Part shown: positions 15,779 to 24,098 of the stretch, in pieces
Position numbering within the stretch: position 1 is the stretch's first letter
Layout: each line of letters begins with the position of its first letter
Assembly (NCBI GenBank): GCA_965199875.1
Contig: OZ241346.1
Location: 2,480,001 to 2,544,000 of the forward strand
DNA length: 64,000 nucleotides
Direction of reading: 5' to 3'
Source: VXYL01 sp965199875
GTDB taxonomy: Bacteria; Pseudomonadota; Gammaproteobacteria; Pseudomonadales; Azotimanducaceae
Program-made: the position numbers and the translations under genes
Notes under the pieces: model-generated
What the model was told of the DNA's origin: nothing
The model's input: the letters and a program-made list of their open reading frames with translations, nothing else
The model's database searches: none

Positions 15779-17116
15779 CTACTTGCCGATGCAGAAGCTG
15801 CGGAAGATCTCGCCGAGCAGGTCTTCGCTGCTGGTCGCGCCGACGATGTCGCCAAGGCGGCGGTGCGCATGGCGAAGCTCCTCAGCCGCCAGGTCGCCAA
15901 AGCCTTCCGCAATTCGCCGGCCGGCCTCGCCAACATGGTCGGCGGCCGCCGCCAATGCCTCCAAGTGGCGTTTGCGGGCCAGATACGCGCCCTCGGCAGG
16001 GCCGACGCCAGCAGCTGTCGAGATGGCTTGCCGAAGGGCGTCGAGACCCGCGCCGGTAAGCGCCGAAACGCGCACTTCGCCCGCGCCGCCTCGCCCAGGC
16101 GTCTCGCCGCTGAGATCGATCTTGTTGCGAACGCGCAGCCGGCGTTCCGATGGAACGTCGAGCTCGCCGGCTACGGCATCCTCCGCGGAGGCGTGCGTCC
16201 CGTTGGCGTCTTCCACCAAGAGCACCAGATCGGCTTTCGCCGCCGCGCCCCTCGCCCTTTCGACGCCGATGGTTTCGACGCGATCCCCGCTCAAGCGCAA
16301 ACCGGCGGTGTCGGTGAGCCGAACCGCGACGCCGTCGATCTCGAGGTCGGCGGATAGCAAGTCCCGGGTCGTCCCCGGCACCTCGGTGACGATGGCCCGA
16401 TCTTCGGCCAGCAACCGGTTGAGCAGGCTGGACTTGCCGACGTTCGGCACCCCGGCGATGACCACGTTCAGGCCGTCGCGCAGCACTTGGCCACGGCGCG
16501 ACTGTTCGATCACTTCGGCCAGCTCGCCCTCGATCGTCTCGATGTCCGCGGCGATGTCGGGGTCCGCAAGGAAGTCGATATCCTCCTCGGCGAAGTCGAT
16601 GGCCGCCTCGACATGAACCCGAAGGTCCATCGCCATGCGGTCGATGTCGAGCACGCGCCTGGAGAACTCGCCGACCAGGGAACGCATCGCCGAACGCGCC
16701 GCCTGCCGGGTCGAGCTGTCGATCAGGTCGGCCACTGCCTCGGCCTGGGCGAGGTCGATCTTGTCGTTCAGAAACGCCCGTTCGGTGAACTCGCCGGGGC
16801 GGGCAAGCCGGGCGCCGAGGCCGCAGGCGCGATCGAGCAGTCGATTCATCGCCATCGGGCTGCCGTGGCCGTGCAGTTCCAGCACGTCTTCGCCGGTGTA
16901 GGAGCGCGGCGCTCGAAAGCAGACGGCGATGCCTCGGTCTATCGTGCTGCCGTCGCCATCCTTGAAGTCGACAACCCGCACCCGCCGCGGAGGCAGCGCG
17001 GCGCCGGCGATCGCCCGACCGACCGCGAACGCCTGCTCGCCAGAGATGCGCAGCACGGCAATCCCGCCGCGTCCGGGAGGGGTTGCGATGGCGACGATGG
17101 TGTCGCGGCAAGCCAC
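15779..17116 (-). CDS. mnmE: tRNA modification GTPase MnmE
   Basis: 445 residues, GTG start. The N-terminal formyl-THF-binding domain begins DTIVAIATPPGRGGIAVLRI. The inserted G domain carries G1 GVPNVGKSSLLN, G3 DTAGL and G4 NKID. The protein ends FCIGK, with the catalytic cysteine typical of intact MnmE. Works as a dimer with MnmG. It follows yidC by 13 bp and is probably co-transcribed from rpmH onwards. Confidence 0.97.
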   Translation of the reverse strand: MACRDTIVAIATPPGRGGIAVLRISGEQAFAVGRAIAGAALPPRRVRVVDFKDGDGSTIDRGIAVCFRAPRSYTGEDVLELHGHGSPMAMNRLLDRACGLGARLARPGEFTERAFLNDKIDLAQAEAVADLIDSSTRQAARSAMRSLVGEFSRRVLDIDRMAMDLRVHVEAAIDFAEEDIDFLADPDIAADIETIEGELAEVIEQSRRGQVLRDGLNVVIAGVPNVGKSSLLNRLLAEDRAIVTEVPGTTRDLLSADLEIDGVAVRLTDTAGLRLSGDRVETIGVERARGAAAKADLVLLVEDANGTHASAEDAVAGELDVPSERRLRVRNKIDLSGETPGRGGAGEVRVSALTGAGLDALRQAISTAAGVGPAEGAYLARKRHLEALAAAADHVGEAGRRIAEGFGDLAAEELRHAHRRLGDIVGATSSEDLLGEIFRSFCIGK

Positions 17117-17129
17117 GCTGCCGGCACGA

Positions 17130-18824
17130 TCACGCGCTGCTGGAGGCGGCTTTCTTTTCGATGCTGCGCGTGATGTACCACTGCTGCGCCAAGGACAGCA
17201 GGTTGTTCACCAGCCAGTAGAGCACCAGCCCGGCCGGGAAGAACACGAACAGCACGGTGAACAGCACCGGCATCATCTTCATCACCCGCGCCTGCATCGG
17301 ATCCGGCGGCGGCGGGCTGAGCAGCTGGATCGCGTAGAACGAAGCGCCGTACAGGATCGGCAGCACGAAGAACGGGTCCGGCGCCGCCAAGTCCTTGATC
17401 CACAGAATGAACGGCGCGTGACGCAGCTCGACGCTCTCGAACAGCACCCAGTACAGGGCGAAGAACACCGGCATCTGCAAGAGCAGCGGCAAGCAGCCGC
17501 CGAGCGGATTGGCGCCCTCCCGCCGATACAGCGCCATCGCTTCCCGGGACAGCTTCTCCCGGTCCCCGGCATAGCGCTCTTGCAGACGCTTCATCTCCGG
17601 CATGACCTGCTTCATCTTCGCCATCGAGCGGAATCCTGCCGACGCCAATGGATAGAGCAGCGCCTTGACGCAGACGAGCAGCAGGATGATGGCGGCACCC
17701 CAGTTGCCGGTGTACGAGTGAATCGCGTCCAGCACCTTGAACAGCGGCACCGACAGCCACCACAACAGCCCGTAGTCGACGGTCAGCTGGAGATTCGGCG
17801 CCGCCGCCTCTAGCAGTCTTTGGATCTTCGGCCCGGCGTAGAATCCGGCGCTGACCATCTGCCGCTGGCCTGGCGCTACCGAGAACTCCGGCCCGACGAA
17901 GCCGACGGCGTAGTTCCGATCCCCAAGGCGACGACCGTTGTAAGCATTCACTTCGCTTGGATTGCCTATCCACGCCGAAATGAAGTAGTGCTGCAGGATC
18001 GCCGCCCAGCCTCCTTGGAGCTCCGCTCGAAACTGCCCCTCGTCCAAGTCGTCGAAGTCGATCTTCTCGTAGCGCGACTCCGGCGTGGTGAACGCCGCCC
18101 CGACGTAGGGCCGCATGCCCATGCCCACGCCGCCTTCTTCGGGGCGACTTGAATCCCGCTTCAGCTGCGTGAAGAGGCGAGCGCGGAACTCCGTCTCGGC
18201 GCGATTCTCGATGTCGTGCTCCACCTGCACCAGATAGTCGTCGGCGTCGAACCGGAAACGTTTGGCAACGGCCACTTCGTCGGTTTCGTGGCGCAACTCG
18301 ACGACGAGCGCACCGTTGTCTGCCGTGTATTCGCTGGCGCTGCTGCTGTACACCGGCCGGCCGTCGGACTTGTCGAGACCGTCTCGTCCGGTCAAGCCGC
18401 TCTGGGCGATGTAGATGTGGTCCCGACGGCGGTCGAGCAGTCGAATCGGCACGTCGCTGTCGATCTCCTGGGGGTAGCGGGGCAGTTGCAAGCCGACGAT
18501 GTCGCCGCCAACACGGTCGATCCAGACCTCCAAGGCAGGCGTGCGCACATGGATCAGCTGGGCGGGTTCCGCTGCCACTTCGGACTCGACCACGGCGACC
18601 GTTCCGGCAAGTTCCTCGCCCGGCACATCCGCGGCAACGCCGCCATCGGCTGGCACGGTTGGCATCGCATCGGCCGACGGCACCGGCGCGTCGACGACCG
18701 GCTGCTGCCGCGGGGCTGGTGCGGCCTGTTTGCCGTAGTCCTCGTTCCAAGCGTAGACCAAGAGGTAGCCGACGACGCCCAAGGCCACCAACAGCAAGAC
18801 ACGCTGTATCTCGGTTGAGAGCAT
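17130..18824 (-). CDS. yidC: membrane protein insertase YidC
   Basis: 564 residues, the proteobacterial long form. An N-terminal transmembrane helix (VLLLVALGVVGYLLVYAW) is followed by a large periplasmic domain with a Pro/Ala/Val-rich linker. The conserved 5-helix insertase core starts near WWLSVPLFKVLDAIHSYTGN and includes GCLPLLLQMPVFFALYWVL and a C-terminal WYITRSIEKKA. It inserts membrane proteins with or without Sec. Placed between yidD and mnmE in the canonical rpmH-rnpA-yidD-yidC order. Confidence 0.96.
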   Translation of the reverse strand: MLSTEIQRVLLLVALGVVGYLLVYAWNEDYGKQAAPAPRQQPVVDAPVPSADAMPTVPADGGVAADVPGEELAGTVAVVESEVAAEPAQLIHVRTPALEVWIDRVGGDIVGLQLPRYPQEIDSDVPIRLLDRRRDHIYIAQSGLTGRDGLDKSDGRPVYSSSASEYTADNGALVVELRHETDEVAVAKRFRFDADDYLVQVEHDIENRAETEFRARLFTQLKRDSSRPEEGGVGMGMRPYVGAAFTTPESRYEKIDFDDLDEGQFRAELQGGWAAILQHYFISAWIGNPSEVNAYNGRRLGDRNYAVGFVGPEFSVAPGQRQMVSAGFYAGPKIQRLLEAAAPNLQLTVDYGLLWWLSVPLFKVLDAIHSYTGNWGAAIILLLVCVKALLYPLASAGFRSMAKMKQVMPEMKRLQERYAGDREKLSREAMALYRREGANPLGGCLPLLLQMPVFFALYWVLFESVELRHAPFILWIKDLAAPDPFFVLPILYGASFYAIQLLSPPPPDPMQARVMKMMPVLFTVLFVFFPAGLVLYWLVNNLLSLAQQWYITRSIEKKAASSSA

Positions 18825-18852
18825 TCCGACTCTTCGCTTAGGCGGAGCAGCC

Positions 18853-19143
18853 TTAGGGCACCGGATCGACGCCGCCCGGATGCAGCGGGTGGCAGCGCGC
18901 CAAGCGCTTCAACGCCAACGCTCCTCCGCGCAGCACCCCGTGCTTCGCCAGCGCGGCGGCGGCGTAGCGCGAACAGGACGGGTAGAAGCGGCAGTGCTGG
19001 CCGAGCAAGGGACTGACGAACCGGCCGTAGCAGCGGAGCAGCCACGCAAGCCAGTGTCGCGGCGCACCCGACGCGACGCGTTCGAGTTTGCTCCGCAGCG
19101 ACTTGACGCCTTGCGCCACTCGCACCCGGCACCGGGTGGTCAC
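18853..19143 (-). CDS. yidD: membrane protein insertion efficiency factor YidD
   Basis: About 96 residues. The conserved core LLRCYGRFVSPLLGQHCRFY and PSCSRYAAAALAKHG with its three cysteines, then RCHPLHPGGVDPVP, is diagnostic. The start is uncertain: GTG at 19143 is the first in-frame start after rnpA (20 bp downstream of its stop), and GTGs at 19125 and 19119 are alternatives; none has a strong ribosome site. YidD assists YidC-dependent insertion at the inner membrane. Confidence 0.88.
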   Translation of the reverse strand: MTTRCRVRVAQGVKSLRSKLERVASGAPRHWLAWLLRCYGRFVSPLLGQHCRFYPSCSRYAAAALAKHGVLRGGALALKRLARCHPLHPGGVDPVP

Positions 19144-19163
19144 GGGGGTCGGATCCGCTTCGT

Positions 19164-19550
19164 TCAACAGGACCGCCCCGCTCGCCGCCCGAGGATGTCG
19201 TCGAGCGCCGCGAACAGCCGCTCGGCGGCCTTGGCGTCCAGCGGCGGCGTCGCCACCACCAGGCGCACGACGACATCCACCGCCATCGTGCCCTGGCGCA
19301 ACCGGAACGCCTCGCGCAACAGCCGCTTCGCTCGATTGCGATCCACCGCCCGGCGCAGCACGCGCTTGGCGACGATCAAGCCCAGCCGCGACTGGCCATG
19401 CGCGTTCGCCTTCGCCGCGCACCACAGCGGCCCTCGTCGGAAACGCACCCACGGATCGCGCAGCACGGCCTCGAACTCCTTCTTGTGCAGCAGCCGCCGG
19501 TCGCGCCCGAACGTCGCCCGGCGGGGCGCTTCGCCGGTGGCAGCAGACAC
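19164..19550 (-). CDS. rnpA: ribonuclease P protein component
   Basis: 128 residues. Basic protein subunit that helps the RNase P RNA bind pre-tRNA leaders. The RNR signature is present as AVDRNRAKRLLREAFR, preceded by DRRLLHKKEFEAVL and SRLGLIVAKRVLRRAV. ATG start at 19550, 16 bp after rpmH. Normal length for the family. Confidence 0.94.
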   Translation of the reverse strand: MSAATGEAPRRATFGRDRRLLHKKEFEAVLRDPWVRFRRGPLWCAAKANAHGQSRLGLIVAKRVLRRAVDRNRAKRLLREAFRLRQGTMAVDVVVRLVVATPPLDAKAAERLFAALDDILGRRAGRSC

Positions 19551-19566
19551 CCAACAGCAACGAACG

Positions 19567-19701
19567 CTAGACGGTCAGCCGCTTGCGTCCCTTGGCCCGA
19601 CGAGAGCGGAGCACCTTGCGGCCGGCCTTGGTGGCCATGCGCGCCCTGAAGCCATGACGGCGCTTGCGTCTGATCACGCTGGGTTGGTACGTCCTCTTCA
19701 T
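19567..19701 (-). CDS. rpmH: 50S ribosomal protein L34
   Basis: 44 residues beginning MKRTYQPSVIRRKRRHGFRA and ending GRKRLTV, the universal L34 sequence. It is the first gene of the minus-strand operon rpmH-rnpA-yidD-yidC-mnmE-mnmG-rsmG. It lies opposite dnaA across the putative origin, as in Pseudomonas. Confidence 0.97.
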   Translation of the reverse strand: MKRTYQPSVIRRKRRHGFRARMATKAGRKVLRSRRAKGRKRLTV

Positions 19702-20311
19702 CGTGCGTTCTCCACTTGCGCCGTCGGTGTCGTCGGCCTTGCTCGACCACTCTGGACAGACGTGCGTTCAATCGACCCGGTGCTTCTTCTGGCAGCCAAG
19801 ACTGGTCTGGCGTGCGGGCAGCCTGTCCGAACGGAGCGCGATTGTGGGCGCAAGGCCTTGTGCTGTCAACGAATGCAAGTCTCGATCGTAAGAATGGTCG
19901 TTGTTGTTGTTGGGCAATGGCTTACTGTTGGGCGGGGCAATAACCTACGGAAACTATGGCCAATGTCCTACAACGCAAGCTGTGTGCCGGCGGTAGGCGA
20001 TGTCGCTCAAACTGTGGACACTTTCGCTGCGCTGGCACGGTGCCGATAGGGTTGCTGGTGCCACGCGGAAAGTGTCTACAGGTTATCCACAGAATCGTCC
20101 TTTCCGCACCGATTTCGCACCGGGTTTTGGCCGACCCGTTGTAACCTTTTGAATTAACGGGAAAACCGTCAAAAACCTTGATTTTCTGTGAAAAAGCGCT
20201 TTATCCAAGCGAGCGAGCGACAGTAGGATGTAACGCAAAAGCCACCTGGTTTGAGCGGGTTTGTCGGGGGCTATAGAACAACGAGCGTATGGGGGCGAGC
20301 GGGGCGCAAAG
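19702..20311. other. putative chromosomal origin (oriC) between rpmH and dnaA
   Basis: This 610-bp gap holds no gene. It contains one perfect consensus DnaA box TTATCCACA at 20083-20091, a 7-of-9 match TGTGGACAC at 20013-20021 (opposite orientation) and a TTATCCAAG near 20192. An AT-rich stretch at about 20140-20200 (TTGAATTAACGGGAAAAC onward), unusual for this GC-rich window, could be the unwinding element. The rpmH-dnaA location is the origin site in pseudomonads. Promoters for rpmH and dnaA should also lie here but are not resolved. Number and spacing of weak boxes cannot be judged by eye. Confidence 0.7.
20083..20091 (+). promoter_or_regulatory. consensus DnaA box
   Basis: TTATCCACA, a perfect match to the high-affinity DnaA box, 221 bp upstream of the dnaA start and beside the AT-rich segment. 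It could serve both origin function and dnaA autoregulation. Confidence 0.75.
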
Positions 20312-21694
20312 GTGGAACTCGATGATGGGCAAGAACGTGCCGACGGACTGCATATTTGGCAGCGCTGCTGCGAGAGGCTGCAAGCAGAGCTGGAAGCCCA
20401 GGACTACAACAAACTGGTTCTGCCGTTGCAGGCGGGCCAAGAGGGCGACCGGCTAGTCGTCTGGGCGCCGAATCGCTACGTGCGCGACGAGCTGCGTCGT
20501 CAGCACGGCGACCGAATCAGCGAGCTGATCGCCGCGGTGCGTCCCGGCAGCTGTTCGGGTGTCGACTTTCGCGTCGGCAGCCGGGGGGCGAACCAGGCCG
20601 AGGAGGCCAGCACGCCCATTCGCGCCAGCGCCCACCGGCGCACCGACGCTCGGGCGGGGATGCCGAAGGAACAGCCCGGCCTGAACGGCGAGTTTCGATT
20701 CGACAGCTTCGTGGAAGGCACGTCGAACGTCATCGCCAAGGCATCGGCCATCCAGGTGGCCGAGAACCCGGGCCGCACGACGTACAACCCGTTGCTGCTC
20801 TACGGTGGCGTGGGGCTCGGCAAAACCCACCTGATGCACGCCATCGGCAACGCGATCCGCGCTCGCTCGCCGCGATCCGGCGTCGTCTATCTGCACTCCC
20901 AGCGCTTCGCCAACGACGTGGTGCATGGCATCCGTACGCACACGGTGCAGGAGGTGACGCAGCGCTATCGGTCCATGGGCGTGTTGCTGATCGACGACAT
21001 TCAGTTCTTCGCCGACAAGCCGCGTTTTCAGGAAGAGTTCTTCCACGTCTTCAACGGCGTCCTCGAACAGGCCAACCAGATCGTGCTCACCTCGGATCGC
21101 TATCCGGGCGAAATCGACGGCTTGGAGGAGCGCCTGCAGTCGCGGTTCGTGGGCGGTCTGACCGTGGAGGTAGGGCCCCCGGAGCTGGAAACGCGAATTG
21201 CCATCCTGCAGAACAAGGGCGCGGCCGAGGGCGTCGAGATACCCTACGAGGCGGCGCAGCACATCGCCGAGCGCGTGCGCTCGAACGTGCGCGAACTGGA
21301 AGGAGCGCTGCAGCGCGTCATGGCCAGCGCCAAGTTCACGAAGTCGGTCATTTCCGTGGAGCTGGTGCGGCGATCGCTGCGCGATCTGTTTGCCGTACAG
21401 GGCCGCCGAGTCACCGTTGATCACATTCAGAAGGAAGTGGCGGAGTACTACCGGATCAAGTTCTCGGACATGCTGTCGAAGCGCCGTACTCGCGCCATTG
21501 CCCGGCCCCGGCAGATCGCCATGTGTCTTGCCAAGGAGCTGACCAACCACTCGCTGCCGGAGATCGGCGAGAAGTTCGGCGGTCGCGACCATACGACGGT
21601 GCTCTACGCCTGCCACAAGATCGCCGAGTTGCGCGAGTCGGATCCGGACATCGCCGAGGACTACAAGAATCTCCATCGAAAACTGACTCGTTGA
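20312..21694 (+). CDS. dnaA: chromosomal replication initiator DnaA
   Basis: 460 residues from a GTG at 20312 with GGGG seven to eight bases upstream; the frame also opens at a TTG at 20261, but the extra 17 residues are not family-like. Domain I holds IWQRCCERLQAELEAQDYNK; a variable linker follows; the AAA domain begins FRFDSFVEGTSN with Walker A GGVGLGKTHLMHAIG and Walker B VLLIDDIQFF. The C-terminal DnaA-box-binding helix-turn-helix has GGRDHTTVLYACHKI. DnaA-ATP opens oriC and loads the helicase. dnaN follows after 24 bp. Confidence 0.97.
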   Translation: MELDDGQERADGLHIWQRCCERLQAELEAQDYNKLVLPLQAGQEGDRLVVWAPNRYVRDELRRQHGDRISELIAAVRPGSCSGVDFRVGSRGANQAEEASTPIRASAHRRTDARAGMPKEQPGLNGEFRFDSFVEGTSNVIAKASAIQVAENPGRTTYNPLLLYGGVGLGKTHLMHAIGNAIRARSPRSGVVYLHSQRFANDVVHGIRTHTVQEVTQRYRSMGVLLIDDIQFFADKPRFQEEFFHVFNGVLEQANQIVLTSDRYPGEIDGLEERLQSRFVGGLTVEVGPPELETRIAILQNKGAAEGVEIPYEAAQHIAERVRSNVRELEGALQRVMASAKFTKSVISVELVRRSLRDLFAVQGRRVTVDHIQKEVAEYYRIKFSDMLSKRRTRAIARPRQIAMCLAKELTNHSLPEIGEKFGGRDHTTVLYACHKIAELRESDPDIAEDYKNLHRKLTR

Positions 21695-21718
21695 GACGAG
21701 CAAGAGGATTCGCAAGCC

Positions 21719-22894
21719 ATGAAATTCCGAACGATCAGAGACACGTTGCTGCGGCCGCTGCGGGTCGTCACCGGTGTCGTCGAACGTCGGCAGACTTTGC
21801 CAGTGCTGTCGAACGTGCTGGTGACGGCGGACGAAAACGGCGTCTCCGTGCGCGGTACCGACCTGCAGGTAGAGGTCGTCGCCCGGCTTCAAGAGGGCGT
21901 CGACGTCGAGGATCCAGGCGTCACCACCATTCCCGCGCACAAGCTGGCCGACATCTGGCAATCCCTGCCCGACGTGGCGGAGGTCAACGTCTCTTTGGAG
22001 GGGGACCGAGCCGTCGTGCGCTCCGGCCGAAGCCGGTTCGCGCTGGCCACTATTCCCGCGTCGGACTTCCCCAGCGACAAGCCGCTGCTTGGGGAGGGCG
22101 ACGGCGAGGATGGCGAGAGCGAGAGCGGCGAGGGCCAGAGCGGCGAGGAAGAGGACGACGCGGTGCGTCTCGTCCTGCCCCACGCCGGCTTCCGCCGCAT
22201 GCTGGATCGAACCAAGTTCGCCATGGCGCACCAGGATGTGCGCTACTTCCTCAACGGGATGCTGTTCGAGCTCAGCTCCAGCAGCTTGCGAGCCGCGGCG
22301 TCGGATGGCCATCGGATGGCCATGTGTACGCTCGAAGAAGCCGGCTCCGAAGGCGTCAACCGGCTGCGCATCATCGTCCCGCGCAAGAGCATCCTGGACA
22401 TCGAACGGGTTATCGCCGACAGCGATGCCGACGTGAGCTTGGAGCTGGGCAGCAAGTCGCTGCGGGTGACCCAGGGCGAGTACACGCTGACGACCAAGCT
22501 GGTGGATGGCCAGTTTCCCGAAGTGGACCGGCTGATACCGCGCAATACCACCCACTCCGTCACAGGCGATAGGGAGTCCATGCGACAGGCATTGCACCGC
22601 GCGGCGATCCTTTCCAACGAGAAGTCCCAAGACGTCCGCTTGCACCTTGACGGCGATCAAATGACCGTCCGCGCCACCAATCCGGAGCAGGAAGAGTCCG
22701 AAGAGGTGGTCGCCGTGGACTACGACGGCAGCACCACGGAGATATCGTTCAACGTCCGCTACATTCAGGACGTGCTGAATGCGTTGGACACCGAGTCCGT
22801 GAAGTTCTCGATGCCGCCGGACAACAACATAGCTCTGATCGAAGCCCCAGGCGACGAGGATTCGCTGTACTTGCTGATGCCGCTTCGGCGATAA
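21719..22894 (+). CDS. dnaN: DNA polymerase III beta sliding clamp
   Basis: 391 residues, about 25 longer than the usual 366. The clamp core is normal: MKFRTIRDTLLRPLRVVTGV, TIPASDFP at the end of domain I, MAHQDVRYFLNGMLFEL in domain II, and the C-terminal LYLLMPLRR. The extra length is an acidic insertion at residues 125-147 (12 Asp/Glu, 7 Gly, no basic residue) exactly at the domain I-II junction, coding positions 22091-22159. The clamp tethers polymerase to DNA as a ring-shaped dimer. Gene order dnaA-dnaN-recF is canonical. Confidence 0.96.
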   Translation: MKFRTIRDTLLRPLRVVTGVVERRQTLPVLSNVLVTADENGVSVRGTDLQVEVVARLQEGVDVEDPGVTTIPAHKLADIWQSLPDVAEVNVSLEGDRAVVRSGRSRFALATIPASDFPSDKPLLGEGDGEDGESESGEGQSGEEEDDAVRLVLPHAGFRRMLDRTKFAMAHQDVRYFLNGMLFELSSSSLRAAASDGHRMAMCTLEEAGSEGVNRLRIIVPRKSILDIERVIADSDADVSLELGSKSLRVTQGEYTLTTKLVDGQFPEVDRLIPRNTTHSVTGDRESMRQALHRAAILSNEKSQDVRLHLDGDQMTVRATNPEQEESEEVVAVDYDGSTTEISFNVRYIQDVLNALDTESVKFSMPPDNNIALIEAPGDEDSLYLLMPLRR

Positions 22895-22951
22895 CGCTGT
22901 GCTGGAGGCTGCGGCTGGAGCGTCCTGCGGGCCCCTTCACGTCGAAACCCA

Positions 22952-24052
22952 GTGATTCTCGAGCGGCTCGACCTCCACAACGTTCGGAACATCGACAGGG
23001 CGCACCTGGCGCTCCATCCCAGAGTCAACCTGCTGCTGGGGCCGAACGGCGCCGGCAAGACGGCGGTGTTGGAGGCCGTCCATCTGCTGGTTCGCGGCCG
23101 TTCCTTCCGTACCAGCAGTACCGATGCACTGGTGCGCTACGGCGAAGAGCGGCTGGAAGTCGGCATTGGCTGCGAGGACGCCAATCGGGGCGGCGTTCGG
23201 CTCTCCTACGCGCGGGAGCGAGGGCGCACCGAGCTGCGGCAAGACGGCAGCCTCTTGCGCCAAGCCACGCCGGTGGCCGCGCTGCTACCTATTCAGCTGC
23301 TGCTTCCCGACTTGGCCGACCTCGTGTTCGGCGGCCCCGCGTTGCGCCGCCAGTGGCTGGACTGGGGCACGTTTCACGTGAAACACGAGCATGCGGATGT
23401 CCAGCGGGACTACCGACGAACGCTGCGGCATCGCAACACCCTGCTGCGCCAGCAGCAGATCGGCACGTTGCCAGCGTGGACCGAGCAGCTCGCGGAGCTT
23501 GGCGAGCGCATCGGAGCGGCGCGACGTACCTACTTTGAAGCACTGATGCCGCAGGTTGGCGAGTGTCTGCGGCAGCTGGACCCGGCGCTGGCGGTGAGCT
23601 TCGACTACGACCTCGGCTGGCGGCAGGCCAGCTTGGCGGACGCTCTCAACGAGGACTTGGAAAGGGACTTGCGAACGGGCGTGACGAATCGGGGACCGCA
23701 TCGGGCGGACGTACGCATTCGCGTTGGCGGCGAGGCGGATGCGCCGGCGGCGACCGCGCTCTCCCGAGGGCAGGCAAAGACCGTAGCCAGTGCGCTTCGC
23801 CTTGGGCAAGCCCGAGATCTGCTGCAGGCTGGTCAACGGTCGTTGTTCTTGATCGACGACCTGGGCGCGGAACTGGATCAAACCCACAACGATCGCTTCT
23901 ACGGGCTCCTGCACGAGATGGGTTGCCAGATCATCGCTACGACCGCCCACGGTGAGGGCGTCGCGGCTCGCGCTGCCGGCGGCCTGCTGCCCACGGCAGC
24001 TGGCCGCACGTTTCACGTGAAACAAGGCAAGGTCAAAGTGCCCTTGACTTGA
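22952..24052 (+). CDS. recF: DNA replication and repair protein RecF
   Basis: 366 residues, GTG start. SMC-like ATPase that loads RecA at gaps. Begins MILERLDLHNVRNI with Walker A GPNGAGKT (residues 30-37); the ABC signature region is ALSRGQAKTVASALRL and Walker B is LFLIDDLGAELD. Two identical parS-like palindromes lie inside the reading frame (23370-23385 and 24009-24024) and read as FHVKH and FHVKQ in the protein; the second falls in the C-terminal tail. Situated after dnaN, but gyrB does not follow directly because an antisense gene intervenes. Confidence 0.95.
   Translation: MILERLDLHNVRNIDRAHLALHPRVNLLLGPNGAGKTAVLEAVHLLVRGRSFRTSSTDALVRYGEERLEVGIGCEDANRGGVRLSYARERGRTELRQDGSLLRQATPVAALLPIQLLLPDLADLVFGGPALRRQWLDWGTFHVKHEHADVQRDYRRTLRHRNTLLRQQQIGTLPAWTEQLAELGERIGAARRTYFEALMPQVGECLRQLDPALAVSFDYDLGWRQASLADALNEDLERDLRTGVTNRGPHRADVRIRVGGEADAPAATALSRGQAKTVASALRLGQARDLLQAGQRSLFLIDDLGAELDQTHNDRFYGLLHEMGCQIIATTAHGEGVAARAAGGLLPTAAGRTFHVKQGKVKVPLT
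23370..23385. promoter_or_regulatory. parS-like centromere site 1 (in recF)
   Basis: CGTTTCACGTGAAACA matches the conserved chromosomal parS 16-mer TGTTTCACGTGAAACA at 15 of 16 positions and contains the full 14-base palindrome. ParB from this chromosome (11.5 kb) is the expected ligand. It lies about 3 kb from the putative oriC. Confidence 0.88.
24009..24024. promoter_or_regulatory. parS-like centromere site 2 (in recF)
   Basis: Same 16-mer as site 1, 639 bp further along and 28 bp before the recF stop; identity between the two sites extends to 19 bases on the left side (GCACGTTTCACGTGAAACA). Paired parS sites near the origin are typical targets for ParB loading and SMC recruitment. Confidence 0.88.
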
Positions 24053-24098
24053 GCGTCTGCAAGGCGGCAAGCGGGCGTGTACCGAGCTTGCTACGCGG

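Noticed and set aside
13778..16357. An 859-codon plus-strand frame opposite mnmG and mnmE
   Set aside because: Antisense to two conserved genes with intact motifs; no recognisable protein features.
20261..20311. Upstream TTG start for dnaA
   Set aside because: Adds 17 residues not found in DnaA; the GTG at 20312 has a better-placed ribosome site and fits the family N-terminus.
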